From the NCBI RefSeq assembly GCF_032062135.1, contig NC_092858.1:163302370-163366369 (forward strand): DNA of 64,000 nucleotides, read 5' to 3'. Both the position numbers and the translations under genes were made by a program. Source of the DNA: Pyxicephalus adspersus (Eukaryota; Chordata; Amphibia; Anura; Pyxicephalidae). The notes beneath the pieces were generated by a model that saw only the letters and a list, made by a program, of their open reading frames with translations, had not been told where the DNA came from and ran no database searches. Position 1 is the first letter of the stretch. Each line of letters opens with the position of its first letter. This document shows positions 12,140 through 25,301 of the stretch, one piece after another.

Positions 12140-12557
12140 TACCACGCAGGGAACACTGGAGACACTGGAAGCAACAGGAGGCACAGGTGACACAGGGATA
12201 ACCAGATATCCACAGACAGGCAGGAACACTGGAACAGCACAAGGGAATAGGCTGGGAACCAAGAGACAGGACAACAAGGGGTTAACACAGGAGCAGGACA
12301 GAGGAAACACTGAATTAGGAAACAGGTAAACAGGAACTAGCACAGAACTAGGGGCTTGGTACTTTTGGAGACATGTTGCATGAACACAGAGTGCAGTGTG
12401 TGAGCTAGCTAAATAGCCAGGGCTGGTCAAGAGGCTATTTTCTGATTGGCCAGTGGATTGGATGGAATTGATAAAGCTTGGAAACAGAGGCACACCCAGC
12501 GTCAGAGAGAGGAGAGAGGTGTCTGCACTTTAGTGAGGAAGAGGTGAGTGTGATACA
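12140..12557 (-). mobile_element. LTR fragment, family A (Gypsy-like, uncertain)
   Basis: Closely matches the second half of 35679-36422 and, inverted, 42030-42640. Shared blocks are GGGGTTAACACAGGAGC, GAGCTAGCTAAATAGCCAGG, CAAGAGGCTATTTTCTGATT and GATAAAGCTTGGAAACAGAG. It ends with GTGTGATACA, comparable to GTGTGACA in the longer copy. Read on the minus strand the LTR begins TGT...; the 3' part of the LTR is missing. No coding region. Confidence 0.75.
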
Positions 12558-13079
12558 CTTGTGTTTTGTGGCATCCAAAAGATAGATTTGTAATGGGAAA
12601 AAATTGATTGGTTGGTTGAGTGCAAAACTGCCAAAGTGTATTTAGCCTTCCTCTATAGCCTGAATCGGTACTGGATAGTAGAGTCATCCCTTGGCAGACA
12701 TACACAGGGACAGTAAAGGATGAAAATTATGTCATGGAAATGATCTAAGGGTTGCTGGAAATCTGTGTCAATCCGTGCAAAAAGCACAAAAAGAAAAATG
12801 CTCTGAACTGCCCACCATTGCCAGCAATGAATTTTAATGGAGACAGTTAACCTCCTTGCCTTTTTTTTTGTCATTTGCCAGCCTTTAACCTTTGTAGGAT
12901 GGTTTTTGCTGACCTCGTTTAACCTCGCAGCTCTCTAAACACGTGTCCACTGGCACCTTTCTATGAATGCAGAATGGGGAGGGTGGGAGGATTGACGTTT
13001 AAAACTAAATGGTTAATTGCTGTGAACTAAGTCTTATAGATTACAATCAAAATAAAAAAAAAATGAAATATGTACAGTA
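12558..13079. other. Unassigned
   Basis: AT-rich DNA beside the LTR fragment. Bases 12850-12870 (TTAACCTCCTTGCC) resemble the end of the piggyBac-like MITEs at 45237 and 46538 but lack the rest of that element. Confidence 0.4.
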
Positions 13080-13560
13080 TATGAACTTTATTGTAGAAAA
13101 CAACCAAATGCTGAACTCTGTCTTTCAGAACAACCCATGAGATATGTGTTCATGACATCCAAGACAATCCAGCCATTAATCGGTGGGAGTTGGCTCGCCA
13201 CATGCGTGCGGCTGGATTAGCTCCTATCTGCGAGAGGCACAGCTCCTTTGTCTCCCCCAGTAATACTACACAATGCTCCATACGCATTAGGCTTTTGTGC
13301 CTGCAGAAGGGATTTCAGTGAATTGAACAAGCGGGGACTTGGTATGCTCAGGACATAACTGGCTAATGTGACCAGAATGCTAAGCAGTGCTTCCTGTGTA
13401 CGGGGAGCATACGGTAATGTCAGGCCATGTATTTTTTTTCCTCTCTCCACACTCCTACTCTAATTATGCCCTTCAGACTAAGCACTTTTGACAAGCATTA
13501 ATAAGACCCACACCATACACGTGAGCCAAGCTCGGGGGAGAAGGCAGAAGAGGCTTTGTA
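13080..13560. promoter_or_regulatory. Candidate conserved non-coding element in intron 1
   Basis: This block is repeat-free, has higher GC than its surroundings, and contains well-spaced mixed motifs such as CCATTAATCGGTGGGAG, TCTAATTATGCCC and GCATTAATAAGACCC. I infer a possible enhancer or silencer of grik1 from composition only. It matches no protein or RNA family known to me. Confidence 0.3.
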
Positions 13561-13996
13561 AAGTTTAACTTGTCGAAGTTTTGCGTTTTGCATCAAACTT
13601 CACGGGAAAGTTCACCTTGCTCATGTGTTCCAAGTGTAACATCACCACCGCTGTGCAGTCTTTATCGTCTCCTTCCTCCTATATTTAAAAGGAAACATTT
13701 CAAAAAAGAAGGAAATAAAAAACTGGTAGAGAAGCTATTTTATAATTTTAAACTCTGTGCAGATATCAATAAACACAGAATAAAGAAGTGATTTTATTCA
13801 ATACTTTTTTTTATGAAAAACAGTTAAAGTACACTTCTGTATTTGAGTTGCTAACAGCCTCCTGCTGTCCATTGCAACGCAGAGTGTATTACCAGCCAAT
13901 CATGTGTTCTGAAAGCACATGTGCTGACTGGAGGAGGCAGAAGAGTGACCTTATCTGCCTGCTGCTGTTCCATCACTGTCCAATCAGTTTCATGAC

Positions 13997-14150
13997 CTGT
14001 TTCTCAACCAGGGTCCCTCCAGAGGCTGCCAGGGGTTCCTTGAACATTTTGTGGCTCTCAGGTCAGTTTAACTGATACCAATGATCTTTTTGGCTACCTG
14101 TAAGGCTGACATTCTTCAATGGTCAGGCCAATTTGCTGTCCAGAAGTAAA
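13997..14150 (+). mobile_element. hAT-type MITE (CAGTGTTTCTCAACC family), 5' half
   Basis: CCTGTTTCTCAACCAGGGTC, then CTCCAGAGGCTGCCAGGGG, CTCTCAGGTCAGTTTAACTG, CCAATGATCTTTTTGGCTAC and TTCTTCAATGGTCAGGCC. The right half of the element is missing. Confidence 0.8.
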
Positions 14151-15678
14151 TCTCAAACTGGATTGAAATATTACTCTAGATCAAATAGAAACATATATTC
14201 TATAAGCCTACATGAAATCCACCTGAAAAACCTAAATATGAAATGTATGTAAGATATTACTTTTTGTCATCTATTTTAATAGAGACTTCGATTGTATTAA
14301 AAAAACACTTACACTTACTTATACATATATATATATATATATACTGTAATTACAGTAATAGTACTAAAATATTAGCATTTCCTATAAATATGTGTTAGAT
14401 GTCTCATTTGATGATTATGATTGATGCCAGAATTATGACCTTTCCAAAAAGCATTACCCTTAACAGTTCTAATGCCATAAAAATGATTTTCAATAATGGC
14501 TTGATATTTATTTTACAAACATGGAAACAGGGAACCTCCCACCCTAATACACAAAAAATCCATAAAATGTTACCAATAATGGATTATTTAATTTTATTTT
14601 TTTTCTGTGCTGGGGACCCCCTATGTATTTTGTGTATATTGCCCTGCCCAAGTGCAGATCAGAGCAGATGCCATATTTAACTTTTTAGGGGTCCAAACAG
14701 GATCTTATAAACCCAAACTCAAACAAAGAATGCCAATATGACATACAGTATATTACAATATATTTACCTTATATCACTTATAGAACCCTTTAGGGCTAGG
14801 TCATGATGACATTATTGGTAAAACTGCACAGTACCCCTGGAAATTCCTATTGAAACAAATGAGTCAGATTTTAACCTTTAAGTTTTAACCTTTTTACATT
14901 TTAACCCAGGTAGTTGGTGGTGACAGCATTGCCACAAGGGCAATGTGCAGCCTCAGCTGTTTCCATTGACTGTGATTGGAAATGATGATCACCATTTATG
15001 TTTTGCAAGTAGTTTCTAATTCTCCTCCTCCCTTCTCAGCACCATCCTAGTAGGCACTCAATTCTTCTTAGCAAGGTAAAGTGAGGTTACATTTTCATTT
15101 ATTTCATCTAATTGCTTTTTTATTGATGTATTTTAGTATTAGGCAGTGTTTAAATTATTTCATACAGCCCCATCAATGTATATTATGCCAATAACAATAG
15201 GATTTTTTTTCATGGGAACAGATTACCCATTTTCCTTTTATTCCTTATAGGAAAAATTTGTTTGGAATAAGTCCTGGAATGGATTAAGGATTTATACCAA
15301 GGTACCACTGTACTTTGCTCATGTTACCTACCTAGCGGACCATTTTTATGTCATTGAAAATGATCTTCCATGATTGTTTCGGAGACACTAGAATGAATAA
15401 AAGCTGTGTTCAGTTCTACGAAGAGAGGAGGGTGGAGTGCAAGGTACCCTGCTATGTCCTCCCCCATAGAAAATTATAGCAGTCATCCCTCATGGGTCAT
15501 TTACCAATCGTCCACAATGGATTGCCAGACATGTTGGGATTCATCGCTATAGATCTTAAAGATTTTACCCACAGCAATCATGAATGCCTGACATTTATCT
15601 ACAGTGCGTACAATATATAGCTTTTATGTGGAGATATAGAGGGTCTGGGAGTGCCACCTAGCATTCCTGTCCTCCCAG
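14151..15678. other. Unassigned, with a (TA)n tract and a pogo-like end
   Basis: A (TA)n run lies at about 14322-14343. At 15255-15311 the minus strand reads TACAGTGGTACCTTGGTATA followed by AATCCTTAATCCATTCCAG, which resembles the terminal repeat of widespread pogo/Tigger-type elements. The matching left end was not found. No gene seen. Confidence 0.4.
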
Positions 15679-15722
15679 GTAGAGATGTGAATATATATAT
15701 ATATATATATATTCACATCTCT

Positions 15723-15754
<32 letters not shown>
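15679..15754. repeat. (TA)n microsatellite inside an exact 46-bp palindrome
   Basis: GTAGAGATGTGAAT at the left and ATTCACATCTCTAC at the right enclose a (TA)n run, giving an exact inverted repeat at 15679-15724. A second (TA)n run follows at 15727-15754. The structure can extrude as a cruciform. Confidence 0.9.
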
Positions 15755-15757
<3 letters not shown>

Positions 15758-17609
15758 GGAGCAGCCTAGCTTTATTGGATTCCTTATTTGTTCCATTTTT
15801 CCATTTTCCTCTGGCATAGTGCCGCATGTGAATAGCAGTGGATACTCCAGCATACAGTCTGCAAATGATTTTTGGAAGTAGAAATTAAATAAAGGCACTG
15901 ACAGCCATACACTGCAATGAGTTCTAAAGGTGTCATAGCTAGTAGGTAGTATTTTAAATAATATTAACATATTAGAGGACTAGCATTTTCAGAAAGAGAT
16001 CAGCGGTGCCATTGGCCATATTTCTCCTATGACAGGTTTTCTTTAATGCTGGAGAAGAATAGAAATTACCTAGAGATGGAATTCAGAAGCTTTAAAGGCA
16101 GAGCCCCCTAGTGGCCACATGTTTTATTACATCATGGATTTATCAGCAAATTCAAGCTGCACCTTTGTATTTAGGAGAACACCAGATAATTGTGTTCTAG
16201 GACAGAATATACACAACAAGGGTTCCCATCACTCAGCTTTTACAATGGCCAGTGTTTATTTCTGCTTGCATACAAACTTGTATTATAAAAGGATATCTAT
16301 ACTTATAAAATATCCCAGCTCATTGCTGACCTCTTCTACTGAAAATGCTGGTTTTTAAATACAATGCAGAATTTATTTTAAAAGGTTTCTTAAATGTGTG
16401 GCTTAAAACCAGACAAACACCTTTTCATTAGAAGGTCATAAATAGCAACCTTCACATATTGCTTAGGTTTCGGTAAATAAAATCTTTTATCTGACCTTCC
16501 TATCAGAATGCTATTGGCCTGGCTGCTATACCATCCCTCTGGCTTTGCTGCTTTCTGGGTCATTAGCCCAAATGTGCAGAAATGTGAAGAATGATCAAAA
16601 TTCTAGTTTTGGGTCCCGGGGTGCTTATCATAGCAATATTTATGGATGCTTATAAATTAAAACTGCCCTGTAGGTGATATTCCAAGAGTGTTCCTGAACA
16701 CTGGAATAAGCAAATCAGTTTCTATCAATCATGGCCATTGTAGAGTCACATGATCAGACATGGCAGCTGCACCAACATGCACCCAAGGTGGGAGTTTGCT
16801 GAATCTCAGGATGGAATACATTCAAACAATGTTAAGGTAAAATCGGGGCATCTGAAAATGTTTCTTTATAAAAATATGCATTGTACTGCAAAGTATTTAT
16901 TAAAAAGAAAAAGAAACCTGCTTGATGCATCTTTGGTTAGATATCCAGCAAAGTCCAAAAAAATCTGTATGAGTTACTCACAATTTCCAATCCCATACAC
17001 ATATCACATACATATTAAAAAGTCTACCCTGCTAATCTTTTTAAATGCTAATAAATGGCCACGGCACCTTTAAATGCAGTTATGGGTGTTTTAAGGTGTT
17101 CTATAGCGGGCAAAAAAATCTAAATATGCAAATTATGGGTTAATGGAAGTCTTTATAAATGTTTCTAAATGTCCTCATTCCATATACAAGGCAGTTCCTT
17201 TCCCAAAAGCCACCGGCCAAAGAGACTACTGGCCAATATGTACATTAACAAAAGTCCCACACGGACAAACATGGTCTGTGTTCAAATTGACCCAGGTTCT
17301 GTGAACAAGAAACATTTAGTTCAACCCAGAACAAATCAAACATGGCTATGTCCACTTTCCCCTTCTTAAGAACAGTGCTGCATTCTGCTACACACAGCAA
17401 GCCCGAAAAATCTAGACTAGAGAGCCCTTTGCCTATTCTATGTCTACTCTGCTCTACATGAAGAATGTCCAATGCAAAATGTGATGGTCAGGGGTATATG
17501 ATACACCGAGTGAAGAAGTCAGGGGAAAGTAATGCAAAAATGCAGTGATGGTGAGTAAAAACATAAAATGCAGGTGCATGAAGTCAATAATAAACAATTG
17601 GGAGCCAAT
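15755..17609. other. Unassigned intronic sequence
   Basis: No gene, repeat family or RNA recognised. An open frame at 16750-17073 (about 107 codons) has low-complexity, Lys/His-rich composition and no domain I can name. Confidence 0.4.
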
Positions 17610-18140
17610 GGGTCAGAAGGGTTTATAATGCTGGGTGTAGGGGTCAGGAGTGTATAACATGAGGAGTGTAGGGGTCAGGAAAGTTTATAATGCTGGGTGT
17701 ATGGGTCAGAAGTGTTTATAATGCCGAGTGTAGGGGTCAGGAGTTTATAACTTGCAGAGTATAGGTGTCAGGAGTGTATTACATGTGGAGTGTATGGGTC
17801 AGGAGTGTAAACCAGAGCAGTGTAGGGGTCAGTAAAGTTTATAATGCCAAATGTAGGGGTCAAGAGTGTGAAAAGTGTAACCGTAGTGCTCAATAGTGTA
17901 TAACATGCAGAATGCAGGGGTCGAGAGCATGTAACATGCAACGTAAATAGATCAGGAGTGTATAACTCGTAAAAGGGTAAGAGTCAAGAGTATTATAATG
18001 CCCAGTGTAGGGGTGAAGAATGTGTAACATACAGAATAAAGGATTCAGGAGTTTAAAATGCAAACTGTAGGGCTCTAATATGTGTTAGGGGTCAAGAGTG
18101 AATTACATACATGGGTCAGGAATGTGTAAAATACAAATAA
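17610..18140 (+). repeat. Degenerate 30-31-bp minisatellite
   Basis: About 17 units built on GGGGTCAGGAGTGTATAACA plus a 10-11-bp tail ending AGTGTA. Two unit types are mixed: one with GGAAAGTTTATAATGCTGGG and one with GGAGTGTATAACATG. Units near the right end are more diverged. No coding potential. Confidence 0.9.
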
Positions 18141-20380
18141 ACAAAATATAAAAATGTACAATGCAAAAGAATATCATATATCATAAAAATAATATACTAG
18201 TGTTTGTACTATTGCACTGCATTATTAAAAACTGTTAAAAACCCTAAGCACAGATTCTCATGGCTGCATTAGAAATGTATGCAGATGCCACATCTAAGGA
18301 CTAGCAAGCTGCAATATATTACATTTTAACATTTTTATTATTCATTTTAACTGCAGTCTTTTTCCTTAAACATAATGTTTTTAAACTGACTTTGGGACCA
18401 ATGCAGGAATGAGAACCTGTCCTTATAATAGGCGCAGTGCACAAAGGATTTTATAAAGCAGGCGATCCGGTACACCTCTCCTTATCTTACATCCTTTATC
18501 ATATCCTGTATATGCTGCAGCCTCTCAGTTTGCACACATTTGTTTCAGTTGATACAAACAAGTAACGTGGAATTTCCTTTTATTTGACAACACACAATAC
18601 ATTGTGGTTTGAGGCATTATGGAAACACATGTACATATCTTTTGTGTGTGCTGTGTATCATTGCACGTTCCTTTATCCTCATTTCCGTATTTTACATTCT
18701 ATCTTTCCCCTGATCTCTCTCCCAGTTGTTGCTTTCCTACGCTCTCCAATTTGCTACTTTCTCATCTCATTTCAATCTGTTCCACTGCTGTGATATATAA
18801 TTACGCCTTGCTTAGAGTGCACATAAATGGAAAATAAAGTAGTAGATATAAACAGCTACTTTACAACCCAGCAGGCTGAGGATCACTCATAGATCTGGAA
18901 AAATACACATTTCCATAGAGGGAAAAGTGGTAGTTCACAGGAGATGGCTTACTCATAACCATGGGGTGTGTTCAAGAGACCGACATGGGTCTAATGTAAA
19001 TATCCAGATCCAATCTGAACCTTACAATACAGGTGGGCACAGGTATACCTGCACTATATACATATGGTAACAAAGTCATCTGTTGATTTCCCACCATCGC
19101 CACTCCATTAAAAAGCCACCCAGAATGATGGCCATTCATCAGAACTTCAAATCAATCCATCAAAGTCAACATAATACCAATAACATATACAAGGGTCATG
19201 CTACATCTAATAACCCTACATAAATTATGTTAGATGGACTTTTCAGTTCTTAGTCCTATGCTAAATAAATCCCATATGGATCAAAATTTAAAGTGTGCAA
19301 ATTCTTCCCATTTGCAACTGCAGCATGCAAAGAAAAGGTTATGACCTGCCAGCAGTTGCAGAAAAGGGGAAGATCATTGCTTCCCTTGTGTGGAAGCAAT
19401 GGTTTCTCTGCATTGGTCTGATAGCCTTCAGCCTTCACCAATTGCTCTGTGGTCATCAGGGAGACTTGCTCATTGGAGAATTTATTTGGGTATGTGACAT
19501 CTGCAGAAAGAACCGACTGGCAGTGAGGTTGCAAGGCGGTTACCACTTCCTCCTGCCAGTGAACAGCTGCCTCGGGGAAGAAATTACATGTGTCCTCTAC
19601 CCGTGGCAGACCAATAGAGAATGAATAGGGACTCCAGTAAGCAGTTCAGTACCAATTGCTTCTGCTTGCTGTCAAACCTGCAAAAGCTGATTCTTTAAAA
19701 ACCAGCGCTTGTTGGGATACCCTGCCTGATCCTGCTGTGAGTATGAACCTTCTCTGAGCATCTTTCTCTCCAGAATACCTTTCAACTCTGGCTGTTGCTG
19801 CTTTCTTAATGCTAATTGTAAAAACTTTTGCATTTTCTGTTTTGACATAATTGATAATTAATCAAATTTAAAATGAAAGGCCACTGGGCTTTCACTTTGT
19901 TGTAGAGATTAGGAGCTTGGAGGAGGTACCCACAAAGTCAACCATATCGAGTCAATGTGGGCATCTGGGGTCAAGGAGCACATGCCAGTCTGGTTGCATA
20001 TACATTACAGAACAAAAAGCTAAAAGGGTTTTAAATCAAATTGTTGGCATAATTTATGAAATTTTATATATATTCATTCTCATGGTGAGCTGTGTCCCAC
20101 CAAATCATAAGATCACATTATAAAAACGTGCACGTTATGTTTCTGGTGATTCTTGTATTATCCAAAATCTTGCAAACAAAATAAAGCTGTTTAGCCAGCC
20201 AATTCAGCCAAGAGATGGCAAAAACAAGCCACCATAAAACTTGACCAGGTAATTTGGATCTACCGCCCCCACCCCCCAACAGAAAAAACCCCAAATTCCT
20301 CTGCTACAGGCCTCCCTATATATACATTTTTCAATTAATAATATATCAATACAGAATGCAATAATATTATTAATATTTTT
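18141..20380. other. Unassigned intronic sequence
   Basis: Nothing nameable. Frames of about 100 codons are open on both strands at 19256-19624, which points to chance or an old repeat rather than a gene. AT-rich tracts lie near 20330-20400. Confidence 0.4.
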
Positions 20381-20545
20381 ATTATAATAATAATACACAA
20401 TTGATATATATAGCACCAACATATTAGGCAGCGCTGTACTTTAAACAGGGATTGCAAATGACAGACAGGTACAGACAGTGACGCAGGAAGGGACCCTGCA
20501 CCGAAGAGCTTCCACTCTAGGAGGTGGGGAAAATAACACACAATA
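20381..20545 (-). repeat. SINE-tail repeat, minus strand
   Basis: On the minus strand it reads CCTCCTAGAGTGGAAGCTCT, CGGTGCAGGGTCCC, CTGTCTGTACCTGTCTGTC and then GTACAGCGCTGCCTAATATG, TTGGTGCTATATATATCA and an ATT-rich end. The last part matches the tail of the SINE at 2788-3104, while the upstream part differs, so this is a related element that shares the 3' tail. Confidence 0.65.
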
Positions 20546-23500
20546 GTAATTGTTCAATACGGACAAAGTCCTGGACAATTACTAAGAATTATCTAAAAAG
20601 AGATCACAACTGCAATTCAGACTCAGATTAAAACCTCTAGTGGAGATGTGTCACCCACAGAAGAGTAGGATCCACTCATCTACTTGTATATTTTTATATC
20701 ATCATGAGCTACTGAGTTCTGTACACAACAGGAGGTAAGCAAAAAAACGAAACATGTGTAACAGAGCCAAAATTGCTGGTTTGATAAAGCAATAAAAAAT
20801 ATTAATATGCAACATTTTATATTACCCAAATAAAGGTAATTTTTACTTTTTTGCTAAAGAGAGTACATACAAAACCTTGAACCGTCTTGAAGCTCTCTTC
20901 CATTTCCAAGCTGGGGACGTCCATACAATTGCACAAAACATTCATTATGTTCCTTTTCTCCATCTTTTCAATGGTTCACTTTATCTAACACTGAACTTTA
21001 CACAAGCAATAAAGACACAACACACCCAAAATGACCTTCAACTCAGCCTCAGGGATGGGTCATAGCATTCTTATTACCAATGCATTTAATTAATATCATT
21101 TGTCACACAGTAATAAGTCCACACGCAATGTCATCTCGGTCTGTGGACATTATAATAGATTCCAGTCTGACATGCCTGTACAAGCAAGGACATAGATTTT
21201 ACAAGCGGTCAGTCTTGTAAAAAAAATAAGCAGTGTGGATATATAAATTAGATCAGTTAATAATCAGTAGTAAGTAACAGATAATTGAGCAGTTAACCTG
21301 CCACCCCAATGTTCTGATACTCCTCCCTACATAACGCTCATAACCTTGCAGTGGCCTTTTATGAATGTGTAATCTTCCACTACTAATAAAGTGCCAATTC
21401 CCTGAAAATTGATATTTTAGTGTTCGTAGATGCTGGTAAAAAAAAAAAAAAAAAACAAATAATGATTTCATATATCTTTTGGGAAAATGCTGGTGAGATT
21501 CAGACTTCCAGAAAGTCTGGGATCAACCTGGATTTCTAGTTCTGGTCTGTGCCATGGCCAACAGAAATGGTTCCAACCAATTTATAAAAAAGAGAGAGAG
21601 AAATACACAGGGAGAGAATATAACAGAAAGCTAACACACAAAGCTAGGCAGGAACATGTAAATTTTTCAAATTTAATTGGGAATATCAGCAGGGAATTTT
21701 TGTCTGGGTAGCCATGGGTTGACTGGAGCTAACCAAGCTCTATCTATACCAGTGACATATTACTTTTGGTAGGACTTTGGTAGGATCTTTTAAGAAAAAT
21801 AACAAAGAGCAAAGAATGCTAACCCATAACAACCACATACAATTCTTCAACTCTAAATCATAGTAAAGATTACATAGTATTGGTAGTTATGGATTGGATG
21901 GATAGCCAAGCCATGGAACATAAGTATTTAACTCAAAACCAAAAAGCTGCAACAGTTGCAACGTATTCTACACTGTTCTTCAGGTGCCATTTATCTGATG
22001 CAAGTATTTTGCTCACAAATACACATTTGTTATTGTCACATAAATTTTGTTCCTTTTGTTCAAGCTCATCTACTACAGTCTGTTATCCACCTTGTACAGA
22101 TGTTTATTTGACCCAATCAAGTCTTAACTCCTCATATCAGAACATGAGCAATGTATATTTGTACAAAGCCCCTAAGAAAAACATCTCTATTTTTTGCACT
22201 GGGTATCTTACATAAGCTATATCTTTATTTATACAAATACAAAATATCAAAAAGAAAAACTTCTGTAGAACTAACAAAGACAGCCTAAAACTGAGAAAAA
22301 TCTTCAACATTACAAGTACTATTCCAATGACTAACTACTACTAGAAAATCCCATTTTTCCAGTTCTGACTTCACAATTTTATGTTTTTGTTGGTTTTATC
22401 AAAATAAATAATGTTTGGTGATAGCTGACTGTATGACTACTAGGGGCCCCAAAACAGATATGGGGTATTTACAGAGAGAAACAGCTAGATTATACAAAAC
22501 CATTTGTTATTACATTAGGGAATGTTGTAGATAATCAATAAAGAATACTAAAAAACAAAGCATTTATATAGCTATTGATTAAAAAATACCCATGTGCATC
22601 AAGTAATATATTTAAAAGCAAAAACAAAACTAAAGAAATTTAGCCAATTTTACCCTCCACCAGAAAATTTTCTTTCCTGCCCCACAATAGTTAGCAGATT
22701 TACATACTATAAATTCATCAACAGTTTACATTTTCAGTAAATGTTTTCGAATAATGGTCATCCATGCCTCAATTAGTAGGACATACAAGCACATAAAAAA
22801 GAAACAACCTCTATCATACTGAAGGAAGAATGATTAGTATTCTAAACTCAACTGATATCCCCTGGTCATTCACACAGCCCCTGCAGTAGAAAGTTCAACA
22901 GTCAATAAATTTGTATTGACCTTGAATACGTTTTTAAATAATACCTAAGTCACCACTTTACCAGTTGCCTTTCACAAACTAAAGAAGCTCAGATTATCAA
23001 ACCTTTCATTGTAAGGTTTGCCACCAATGTACTATTAATAAATTGGGATTTAATGTATATTATGCATAGCATTGTCAGACTTTTTTTCGACATAAACTAC
23101 ATTCTTCTAGCAGCTGCATTTATCCAGAATTTCCTAAAGTTGCTCTACTTTCCAGTAGCAAAAGAACATCACAACCAATCGCAAAACAGATCACCGTTTG
23201 CCAAAACAAGCTGATGGAGCCCAAACATTTTCATATTGGAAGCCAAAGTACTTGTACAAAGAGCGACTTTCAGAAAGTCCTTATTTGCATAAAACACAGG
23301 GCACGAGGTAATCTACAATGAACTGCACAAGTTATTCAACAAATATAAACATACCATATAACTCACATAAACACATCAGAATTTGTATGGTCATACCCGT
23401 TCACTTTCCCAACCTTTCCAGCCCATGAAACAGAACACAGAATCAGCTATTGACTACTGACTATTATCCTAAATATTTGCTTTGTTAGTATTGATAGTAT

Positions 23501-25295
23501 TGATAAAGCCAATATTTGTCACGTGATCTCCAACCCTTATGTAGTAGAGAGAGTACAAGCGCCCCATAGGTCATTCTCCGTAAGAGAAAACAGTTTCCAC
23601 TGACATTTCAATCAAAATCAATGGTTCTCTCAAACTTGCGCAATCCAAATAAAGAGAAGAATCGTAAACCACACATTTAATGTGGATGATTACATTAATA
23701 TTTTTGGGATGTTTTATACACGTTGTTAATCTTTTTTCACAATAAGATCCCAAATAAAACCAATTTAAACATTTAAGTCGCCCTTTACGCTATCATTAGC
23801 TCGGCTGCTGTAGTCAGAGTGTTTCCTACCAGGTGCACATGGCCTGGAAACTGGCTGTATTTTGAAACAGGCAAAGCATTCATAGATTTCTTTAACTTTT
23901 ATTTGTTTATCGAATTCAACTGAATAAGTGCTAACAAATCACAATCAGTGTTTTCTCCAACCTTCTAAATTGTCAAACGATTTACAAATCTGTGGCTATT
24001 TAAATTGCTTTGAGAATGTGCAGACAAGCTCCTATCCTTTATAAGATATTAAATCCTTTCCGCACATCATAGTTTCTATTTTCTGTATCAGCTCAGGTGA
24101 ATATAAAATATTAGGCATGGAGTGCATGAAGGTAAGTGTTCCTTAGAACAGAAATCAGCAGTTAGTAAGTCTTGGAAACAAGGTTTTCTCTGAACACAAT
24201 CAGACCCATGAGTGGAGATGAAGCTTCTGGGATGGAGATCATTGATTGTGTGATGTGTGCAGTTTAAGGAAGTTCAGGCAGTTCCATCTCTCTGCTGGAT
24301 TGATGCTGCTTCTTTTCCCATCAGCATCTTCCCAATAAACACAACATCAGCATGCTCTCTGTCGTGGAGGAGCCGAGTGTGAATCTGGGTACCAGAGCTG
24401 ATGGACGGATCCATACTGAGAAGAAGTCCATCCTACTGGAATCAATCTACTGTACTACATACAGATATTCCAAATAGACAATGCCAATACAGTTTTATGT
24501 ATCCATACAGCTTAAGAAAGGATTGTTTCATTCTCACAGCATAGTTCATAAACGCTTATCAGTGCATGAAGTGTTGGATGTTGTATATGAAATAATATGT
24601 GTCCACAAGGAGTTAAGGGTCTACCACGTGTTTCCATAAAAAAGTTTAAGAACAGTTTCCAGTAGACCCAACCAATGTAGCCACCCATCCCAACCGGGAA
24701 ACTATATGGGTGCACTCACCCCTCTATGTAAAACGTCAGTTGGCTCTGACTTTCCAGAACAAATTTTTTTAAAAAACATATGGTGTTTTAAAAGCATATA
24801 CAACCAACACTTATACCTCCATGCCAGCCGGTGTTGGTGTTTCTACTTCTAGAAGCTACAGGTTGGCAATGAAGTATTTATAGGAAACCAGGGAGGACAA
24901 AAATGTGAGTACCAATGAAGTATTACTAACCACTGAGTACAAAAATGTGGGTAACAATTAAATATTTATAGGAAACTAGTGAGGACAACGGGAGATAACA
25001 CTGTTGAATTGTTTTCAAAGATGCATGGGCTGTGCAATCCTTATCCTCCATCATTTGTTATTTTGGAACAACTATGCTTGTCCCAAGTCAATGGCTCATT
25101 AAAGAATAAAAAGCCCTGGAACTTGCACCAACAAAAAAGTCAGCTGTCATAATTTTCCCTTTTTGTTAAGAAATAGCAAATATACAATAACCAGCCAAAT
25201 GCATGACTATGTTATATAGCTGATAATGTGTTTCTTTGTGTTACTGCCTGCACCATCATGGCACTTTGCGCTTGGCTTGCAGCTGGCATGCTTCT
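20546..25295. other. Repeat-poor intron flank of grik1 exon 1
   Basis: No transposon family seen elsewhere in the window occurs here. There is a poly-A run near 21436-21454 and a small local tandem repeat at 24867-24989. Shortage of insertions next to a first exon can reflect regulatory constraint; I see no protein-coding frame. Confidence 0.45.
24867..24989 (+). repeat. Local tandem repeat, about 2.7 units of roughly 43-46 bp
   Basis: CAATGAAGTATTTATAGGAA / AGGGAGGACAAAAATGTG recurs in altered form as CAATGAAGTATTACTAACC / GAGTACAAAAATGTGGG and then CAATTAAATATTTATAGGAA / GTGAGGACAA. Confidence 0.7.
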
Positions 25296-25301
25296 ACTCA
25301 C

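Larger units (their letters stand above)
1..25301 (-). other. grik1: grik1 intron 1 (5' portion)
   Basis: The splice donor GTGAGT on the minus strand (plus-strand ACTCAC at 25296-25301) opens the first intron of grik1, which runs leftward out of the window. I looked for an exon 2 that would continue VLRIGG into the receptor's amino-terminal domain (for example a segment encoding NRNRTL) and saw none, so the acceptor probably lies beyond base 1. The interval holds only repeats and unassigned sequence, itemised below. Confidence follows from the exon 1 call. Confidence 0.8.

Noticed and set aside
17610..18140. CRISPR-like array
   Set aside because: Units are contiguous 30-31-bp variants with no unique spacers, and the host is a vertebrate. 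It is a minisatellite.
19256..19624. Overlapping frames of about 100 codons on both strands
   Set aside because: Neither translation shows a domain, signal peptide or splice context; simultaneous opening on both strands suggests chance or an old repeat.
1..25301. grik1 exon 2 within the intron
   Set aside because: No segment on the minus strand encoding the conserved GIFE...NRNRTL stretch was found by reading; the acceptor is probably outside the window.
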